A stretch of DNA of 64,000 nucleotides from Sphaerolaimus hirsutus (Eukaryota; Nematoda; Chromadorea; Monhysterida; Sphaerolaimidae): NCBI GenBank assembly GCA_964036195.1, contig OZ038451.1, positions 4,902,529 through 4,966,528 of the forward strand, read 5' to 3'. The number at the start of each line of letters is the position of its first letter. Within the stretch, counting starts at the first letter, position 1. The notes below the pieces were generated by a model, which saw only the letters and a list, made by a program, of their open reading frames with translations, was not told the DNA's origin and did no database searches. Of this stretch, positions 57,825-64,000 are shown one piece after another. Position numbers and translations under genes: made by a program.

Positions 57825-58370
57825 CAGGGTGGGGCAATTTAGACGACACTTTAGATTTTGAATAACTTGACACTGGGTGGCCGGATGAAAATCAAATTTT
57901 AGGTGAACATTAACAACTAAATAGGAAAGGTTTCCAGAAAATAATGACTGCGATAGGTCCACTTGGTCACAAGTTATTCATACAAACACATTTTGTCACT
58001 TTACCACCACCTCGGACTTTCCGACTTTCGGAACCGGGATAGGGATCGGGATCGTTTTTTCTTCAGTTTTTTATTTTTTTCTTTTCACAGCGGCATGTCT
58101 AAATGCTTGCGCGCGCGTCACTAATCCGCCTTGCCGATAAGGTACCTAATCGGCAGATGCTTGCGTAATTGGTTGTTTAAAGTGGTCATAGAGCGATGAT
58201 TATTGGTGTTTGCTTGAATAACCCTTGAACCAGTGAAGCGATCGCTGCCATATTTTGTGGAAACCTTTCCTATCTAGTTTTTGATGTTCACTTAAAATTT
58301 GACTTTCATCCAACCACCCAGTGTCAAGTTATACAAATACAAAAGTGTCGGTGTGAATTGCCGCACCCTG
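57825..58370. mobile_element. Tc1/mariner-like element, TIR CAGGGTG(C/G)GGCAATT
   Basis: 546 bp bounded by CAGGGTGGGGCAATTTAGAC and AATTGCCGCACCCTG, with TA on both sides. Each end holds a ~200-bp inverted repeat. Inserted 15 bp from the previous element; relative of 35921-36458. Confidence 0.85.
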
Positions 58371-58904
58371 TACTTTGCATACATGATGCACTTAATACAA
58401 GACAGGGTCGGGGGTCTTACGAGGGGGGTTAATTCAAGCGGGGGTTTACGAGGAAATACGGTAGTTTCAAACTCTTGCCCCAGAGGCTAATATTCATGAA
58501 ACGTATGGAGGTATAGACGTAGGGTGAATTAAACAGGCCATGAGCCTACAAATTTTTTAGGAGTAACGAATACATTGATGGAAGAAAAACATGATAATCA
58601 CTGGCTACCGGTAAGTTTACCTACTTTTTACGATAAAAATTGTTCAACTGTTTTTAGCTTGATAGTCAGGGAAAAAATGGAAAAAATGAGCAGCCGAAAA
58701 TCGGAAACAAAAAAATTTTGCCGTCAGAAAATGTAAGCGGAAAACAGAAAGTTTACGTTGAAAACTAAAATGTAATCTCAGCCGATTATGATCAATTGAA
58801 TTTAGAGGCCGTGCCTCGAGGCTCGAACTCCTGTTTAAAAAATCAATTAGGTATATATAAAGTTAAACCCCCTCCACACCCCCCACTCAGGCACCCCTGG
58901 TGTC

Positions 58905-59056
58905 TGTCTCGCGCCCTGTGTCGTGTCAACCTTCAAATGTCAGCAAAGTGTAAATCAAAAAAGTTGAAAAAGCAAAATTTTATTGCTGAAATTTTGACAT
59001 TTGGTAAATGTGTATTACGTTTTACATGACATTTGACACTTTACAAGGCGCGGGAC
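58905..59056 (+). mobile_element. Degraded introner-family element before an exon
   Basis: GTCTCGCGCCCTGTGTCGTG on the left and TTACATGACATTTGACACTT, then CAAGGCGCGGGACT on the right. Lies about 50 bp upstream of the exon starting at 59109. Confidence 0.55.
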
Positions 59057-59108
59057 TACCCTCCGGCCTATACACTGTATATACTCTGGGGTGGGTGCGG
59101 TCCCGCAG

Positions 59109-60052
59109 CCATGGTAGCCTATCTTTCGGCAACCCCCTATTTCCAATTCAAACTAAGGGATGCTAATATTAGCTTGGATTATTGGCTACACAATATGACT
59201 GATGCGCAGAGATGGGGAAATGATAGGAGTATCAATGATTTGCAGGTGTGTTGTGTTGTTTTCTCCGGGGTTTTTTTTTTGGGGGGTGGGTGTTTGAGGG
59301 AACCCGGGTTTTTATTGTTCGCTAGATAAGTAGCGTCCACCCAATGCAGTCACCAAATTACTTTCACAGTGATTTGTTTGTTAAAATCACTCCAAGATGG
59401 GGGCAATTCGGCACGGAAAATAGAAAGCTGTAAAATATGCGATTTGCTTGGTTTTATTTATCGCCGGATTGGCCAAAAATGTTTTTTTACCAACTTGGAC
59501 AAACGGAAGTTCTGAACCCTGGAACCGGGCGGGTGGTGCCACATTTCTCGTGGTTACTAGTGATTCATTTGGCGCCATTTCGCTACGTGTGGTACAAAAT
59601 TTTGGCGTTTTTTGCACCACTATCCGACACTATCTAAATAGTTAATTATCAGGTATGTATACCAAAAATAAGGCACTTGCCATTGCTCGCAGGCGCTGTA
59701 CCCGCCAGTGTTCACATTCACATTTGCAGTGTTCGCCATTGCGTCTGCGTCGCTTTCCAGGTGCCAATCCCAGACCCTGTGAAATGTCAAATTTCGTGCA
59801 AAGTGTCAAAAGTAATGTGAAATGCCCTGAAAAATAGCAAACAAACGTTACATGAAATTTGTCATGTTACAGGGCATTTCACATGACTTTTGACACGTTG
59901 CCTGAAAGTTGCCATTTTAAAGGACATTTTACATGATTTTTGACAATTTACATGACATTTAACAGTTTACAGGGTCTGGGAGTGGCCTCAGTTGGCTGGC
60001 CACAAGAACGCACAGCGCCCACAGAATCGTTATTGGTTGGGTTTTATTTATT
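59109..60052 (+). CDS. Partial spliced gene, probable membrane protein, interrupted by an introner
   Basis: Exons proposed: 59109-59245 (after CCCGCAG, before GTGTGT), 59693-59760, and 59992 to about 60052. All join in phase. The first encodes MVAYLSATPYFQF, a SLDYWLHNMTDAQRW stretch and NDRSINDLQ. The second and third encode two hydrophobic segments, VFTFTFAVFAIASASL and IVIGWVLFILA, suggesting membrane spans on either side of a short polar loop (ATRTHSAHR). A stop (TAG) follows in frame at about 60061; an earlier donor is possible. Upstream and downstream exons are not identified. I do not recognise the family with confidence. Confidence 0.5.
59761..59991 (+). mobile_element. Introner: MITE functioning as a 231-bp intron
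   Basis: From GTGCCAATCCCAGACCCTG to CAGGGTCTGGGAGTGGCCTCAG. Splicing TTCCAG|GTGCCA...CTCAG|TTGGCT joins a hydrophobic frame in phase (AG+T, Ser). Inner GTCAAATTTCGTGCAAAGTG and mirror motifs are slightly expanded compared with other copies. Confidence 0.78.
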
Positions 60053-60061
60053 TTGGCTACC

Positions 60062-61033
60062 TAGACTGCTTTCATGGGGGATGTTTCAAGGGCAAGGGTC
60101 TCTAAATTTATTTTAAATTATTTTCATGGATGGCCGCCATGGGCTGACACAAAATGAATTTACATTGGTAAGAATGCACGATCGAAAATTTTTAATAGCC
60201 GCTTATCAATATTTTACTAGCAGTACTCTCGCTGACCTTTGGTCGGGTTCTAATTGCAGTTTTCACTCGTTGTTGACACTTGGTTACCATAAGCCCCAAA
60301 TAGAAGCCCAGGGGCTTTTGGGGGGTTATGGTAAACAAGTGTCTAGACAGTGCATATTTACCTAATTTGAACTCTTTCTTTAAAGTAAACCGTAGGAGGT
60401 TATTCATAAATAAATTATGTTCAAAACATTTTCAAATCAACATTTTCAATTCAGTTGCAACTTGCAACCACGAATAATACAAGATTCATCAAAAATAGAA
60501 ACTTTTCAAACAAAACCTGAATCTATTTGTAAAAATATAATTTTTCATCAACTGTAAATATCACTGTCATTTTTTTTTCATCTGCCCCAAGCTGTGGAAC
60601 ATCCTTGCAAGGCCACGGAACAGTGACTTCTTTGATTGATCTACAATTTGTCGCAGGGCAAATAAAAATGTGGGAAAGGTACCAAAAAGGTATACTCGGC
60701 GGACATGACACTTAGTTTGGAAACGTACCATAACCCAACTGAATAATGTACCAAAAATTATAGTTTTTCATCATAATATTTCGCTTTTACTATGGATTAA
60801 TCGATAACGAAATTTATCACAAGATTTTATTCATCAAATTATCAAACTTTGCGGTCCACAGAGTATACCATGTTTGCGGTGCTTTCACCGCAGAAAAAGT
60901 TAACAAGAAAATATCAACGCTGGGACAACATATTTCATTTATTTAAACACTCTTGAAATAACTTTTGAGCAACAAGGTACAAATTATCTGAAACTTGAAA
61001 TTTTGTGTACATGTGTGTACACTCGAGTAAATA
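60062..61033. other. AT-rich sequence with small inverted repeats, no firm gene
   Basis: A hairpin near 60278-60341 pairs CACTTGGTTACCATAAGCCCC with its imperfect mirror. An inverted repeat at 60690-60868 carries TATACTCGGCGGAC ends. A short minus-strand frame (60523-60711) is Cys-containing, but no splice context was established. Confidence 0.5.
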
Positions 61034-61488
61034 CCGTATTCCCTCGAAATACCCCCCCCCCCTCGAAATATCCCCCGTCTCGAATACCCCCCCCCCGTCA
61101 AAATGGGCACTATGAACTTATAAACCCCCCCTCGAAATACCCCCCCCCCCAATTTACTGTATAGAGAACGTAATGCGGTTTGTGATCCGGGAAACGCAGA
61201 ACACATGTTAAAAACAATGACTATGTTATGTTAGAACCAGTTATATACTGTCTACGTACATATATAAGTCCATCGAGTGTTATAAATGGCGGTTTTTGTT
61301 GCATTTTTCGACGTTTGTGTACGTTTAAAAAAAAAACAATTTAGTACTAGGATTTCGAAAAATTTCTGGCGAAATAATACCCCCCCCTCGAAATACCCCC
61401 CTCGTTTAACCCCCCCCCCCCTCAAAATTTCTACTCTGAAAAAATAAACCCCCCGGAGGGTAATTACGGACCCCGGAAATACGGTATT
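61034..61488. mobile_element. TA-flanked MITE (CCTCGAAATACCCCCC)
   Basis: Left TACCGTATTCCCTCGAAATA, right CCCCGGAAATACGGTA, with long C-runs in the inverted orientation relative to 53791-54247. Confidence 0.75.
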
Positions 61489-61715
61489 TCCTCGAAATAT
61501 GAAACTTGAAAAAATTTGTGCACACTAATTTTCCTGTAAATGTACCTAAGTACGACCTTAAACAAAACACACCATACAAGTGTCTCCCGTGCCATGGTAT
61601 TTTGGCATCGGGTATTGGCATTGGACCCAACGTGTTGTATGATTGATGTCCTGGGGGGTAATCTTTAAGAGGGGGGGGGGGGTAAAAAGTGTGGAGAGGG
61701 AGCAGGGTGCCCAGA

Positions 61716-61842
61716 CCAAGACCCTGTAAAATGTCAAATGATATGCAAAGTGTCTGAGACTTCAGTGTCTGTCTGCAAGTTTTCCATGACTTCAGACACT
61801 TTGTATGACATTTTACAGGGCAGTTTATGGGTTCTGGGAGTG
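61716..61842. mobile_element. Introner-family element, no recognised exon
   Basis: GGTGCCCAGACCAAGACCCTG, then GTAAAATGTCAAATGATATG; right half ACTTTGTATGACATTTTACA and GGGTTCTGGGAGTG. A short copy (about 127 bp). Confidence 0.65.
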
Positions 61843-62067
61843 TCACTCGGTGGCCCTGTATAGAATCGTAGGGGATGGGAAATTTACTCGTTAATTCATT
61901 TACTATGCCGGCATGTTGGATGGAATGTTTTCAAAATTTGAAATTCCAAATGTTTAAAATTTATCAAGCTTTGAAACTGTGATAGAGTGACGTATTTATT
62001 CAAGGATTGGGTCAATGTTCTGTCCGGGGTACACACCGTTGTCAGGGTACAACGTGTCAGTGTTGCG

Positions 62068-62265
62068 CAGAGTTGGAAAAACGTATTTACGTTTACCCGA
62101 AATACCCGGTTATTCGGGTATTTATACTTACGTTTACGTTTTTTTTTACGTATTCCTTGGTATTTTAAAAATACCTTACGTTTTAGAATTTATACTTTTG
62201 ATTTGGAAAAGGTATTTCCGTTTACGTTTACGTTTTCCAAAAATACCAGTATTTGCACAACTCTG
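62068..62265. mobile_element. 198-bp hAT-like MITE of ACGTTTACG reiterations, TIR CAGAGTTG
   Basis: Ends CAGAGTTGGAAAAACG and GCACAACTCTG; flanks GTGTTGCG and GTGTTGAG (7 of 8). The interior is TTTACGTTTACGTT units. Confidence 0.82.
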
Positions 62266-62370
62266 GTGTTGAGGACACTTACTTTTTAAATACTTTCTCT
62301 TCATTTGCTCACGTGCAAATTTGGCCCCCGGGGATATATTCAAGAAGAAACTACCATATACCCATTGCTT

Positions 62371-63150
62371 TCACACACAATTTGGATTGAAGTCGGATGT
62401 TTTTCCAGCTGGTGGCATCGCCTCGGCCCGCCCCTCCGCCCAACCAATTGCATCAGAAACAGACGGGTTTTCGTAGGAATTCACTGCATATGAATTGGGA
62501 GTGGAGTGTTGTGACATTTGAATGAATTGTACCTGTTCTGGGGTCATGTCATGTAAAATCCAGATCCTGTGAAATATTAAATGTCATGCAAAGTGGCAAA
62601 GTCATGTAAAATGTCCTGGAGTTGCCATTTTCCAGGGCATTTTACATGACTCTTGACACTTTGCATTACATTTGTAATTTTACAGGGTCTGAGACTGGAA
62701 CCAGATTTACTTGGAACCGAGAATTCTGAAATTCCCAATTGTCTAAAGTAAGGTGTACCTTTGCCCAATGAAGTTTTCAGTTAAAGTGAAAAAGCCCAAA
62801 AAGTACATTTTCAGTAAAATTTCAGTAAGTTTTCAGACTCACCATATTCAGGTAGAGGGAATGGGGGAACTCCATCGCCATACAATGAATCACCATTTAG
62901 GACATCATCCAGGGGATCATCATATAGAAGCTCATTCCCCAAAGGGAGGTCGTATGGATAGTCACCACCTGTATATTCTCCCAGTGGATCATATTCTGGG
63001 GGGTGTATATATATGCTTGGTTTTTAAATTTTGATTATTATGGATTTTTTAATCTAAATATGAATCAATGTTGTTCTGTATTCAGAACATATTACCTTCT
63101 GCAGCACAAAATGCCACAAGCACTGCTGCAGCTATGCCTAATTTAAACAT
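62371..63150 (-). CDS. Four-exon gene for a 143-aa secreted acidic, Tyr-rich protein
   Basis: Exons: 63096-63150, 62843-62995, 62702-62758, 62371-62537 (432 nt); all junctions are phase 1 and in frame. Residues 1-17 are a signal peptide (MFKLGIAAAVLVAFCAA). A stretch rich in Asp, Tyr, Pro and Gly follows (GGDYPYDLPLGNELLYDD...), then a Ser/Asn/Gln-rich tail ending FNPNCV and TGA. Only one cysteine lies after the signal peptide. No known domain is recognised; a structural or matrix protein is a guess. The last intron is an introner. The first exon has the same length and phase (55 nt, phase 1) as that of the defensin-VWD gene. Confidence 0.85.
62538..62701 (-). mobile_element. Introner: MITE functioning as a 164-bp intron
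   Basis: On the minus strand from TCTG|GTTCCAGTCTCAGACCCTG to ...CACAGGATCTGG, followed by ~20 bp and ACCCCAG|AACAG. Splicing joins ...SVPSKS to EQVQFIQM... in phase 1. Here the acceptor lies a little outside the right terminal repeat, so it probably came from host sequence. Confidence 0.8.
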
Positions 63151-63202
63151 TACTTTTAACTTTTTCTATCTGGTACAACTGATCAAAAGTTAAGGATATT
63201 AA

Positions 63203-63212
63203 GTATATAAAT
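63203..63212 (-). promoter_or_regulatory. Putative TATA box of the secreted Tyr-rich protein gene
   Basis: ATTTATATAC on the minus strand, about 55 bp upstream of the ATG at 63150. Position is suitable, but the sequence is AT-rich and the call is weak. Confidence 0.45.
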
Positions 63213-63222
63213 GTATACCATT

Positions 63223-64000
63223 TATATTCGAATAAGACCCCAGGGGAGCTATTTTCCATTAGAATTTTTTAGGCGGGAGTTAATCGAGTGGAGGAGGTAT
63301 TTTTTATCAAAATATTCAGTAAAATTCATGATCAATATAGGTATTGCATGAATTCGCTTACATTAGTTCCATAAACCTGTAAGTCAGAATGAAAATTGCA
63401 CAGTTCAGGCAATGAAATCATTCCTAGTGAACATCAGTTGCAAAGGAATACAAAGGTCACACACATAAAACATTTTACACCAGTTTTGCAGAGTTGGTCT
63501 AAGTACCAAACTTTTTTCAAAGTATGCATATGCATAAAGTATTTTGTTTTTACTAACCACCCCGAGTACAGAAAGCGTAAAGTAAATTTTTTTACTTTTA
63601 CTCACAGGTAAATGACAGTAAAATACTTTTTCCCCAGAAAACGCGAGTATTTTTTGCTCAGGAAAGTGTAAAAGTGAGTAAAAGTACCTTTTCTTTCTAG
63701 AAAAAAGCATTATGAATGTTTACCCTGGACAACAAATAGGTGTTTTTGTTATAAATAAGTATCTTTATTAAAAGCAGGGGTCTCAGATAGCAAAAATACA
63801 CTGTCTGTCATCACAAAAATTACTCTACTGTACTTACTCTCAAACAGTAAGCGTACAGGCTAATACAGATACTTTTTTCAAAGTATGCGTATGCGTGGGG
63901 GGGGGGTTCAAGGGGGAGCTTCTTTTCCTCATCCGGTCAACAGGGAGAGTTATTCAAGGGGTGGGTAATTCAAAGGGGGACTTTTTCAAGGATATACCGT
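63223..64000. mobile_element. TA-flanked MITE (TTCGAATAAGACCCC type), cut by window end
   Basis: Left ATTTATATTCGAATAAGACC, right CTTTTTCAAGGATATACCGT at the last base. ACGTAAA-type repeats (63490-63710) and a GGGGTCTC element end (63775) lie inside. Confidence 0.65.

Noticed and set aside
56208..57962. Frames rich in MAPGA or GAWRH repeats
   Set aside because: Translations of GGCGCC arrays at both ends of one transposon.
59387..59637. Overlapping frames on both strands between two exons of the membrane-protein gene
   Set aside because: Neither strand gave in-phase splice links; the flanking exons join each other directly in phase, so this is better treated as intron.

Overview
This is eukaryotic, animal-type DNA: spliced genes with GT-AG introns, secreted multi-domain proteins (VWD, C8, TIL), a BEL/Pao retrotransposon, and very dense non-autonomous DNA transposons in AT-rich sequence. 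The phylum cannot be fixed from the sequence; a non-vertebrate metazoan fits best. There are two assembly gaps of exactly 200 N (24855-25054 and 36459-36658).

Layout. 1-3189 (minus): an uninterrupted 1063-codon gag-protease-RT frame of a BEL/Pao element, cut by the window edge. 3190-18.8 kb: no convincing gene; nested miniature transposons (MITEs) and AT-rich sequence. 18.87-21.53 kb (plus): GC-rich exons of a Ser/Arg-rich protein. 21.5-26 kb: repeats. 26.09-28.54 kb (minus): a seven-exon, 357-aa orphan gene. 28.6-46.07 kb: a large head-to-head inverted duplication (arms about 28.6-35.92 and 38.11-46.07 kb). The right arm carries an intact ten-exon gene for a 482-aa secreted protein: signal peptide, defensin-like six-cysteine module, VWD, C8, TIL. 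The left arm carries its broken paralogue. 46-59 kb: nested transposons. 59.1-60.05 kb (plus): exons of a probable membrane protein. 62.37-63.15 kb (minus): a four-exon, 143-aa secreted protein. The rest is repeats.

The most notable system is a family of about 165-230 bp inverted-repeat elements that act as introns (introners). Four copies (21220-21417, 44273-44467, 59761-59991, 62538-62701) each interrupt a coding frame that is restored in phase when the element is removed exactly at GT...AG. At 21220-21417 the insertion has a perfect target-site duplication and the splice acceptor AG lies in the downstream duplicate. Other copies lie outside coding sequence, so the family behaves as a dispersed mobile element. 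In the broken paralogue the same introner has lost its acceptor AG.

Around the genes, many element families show 8-bp target duplications (hAT-like) or TA duplications (Tc1/mariner-like). The two duplication arms act as a natural filled-site/empty-site experiment that proves several of these insertions.
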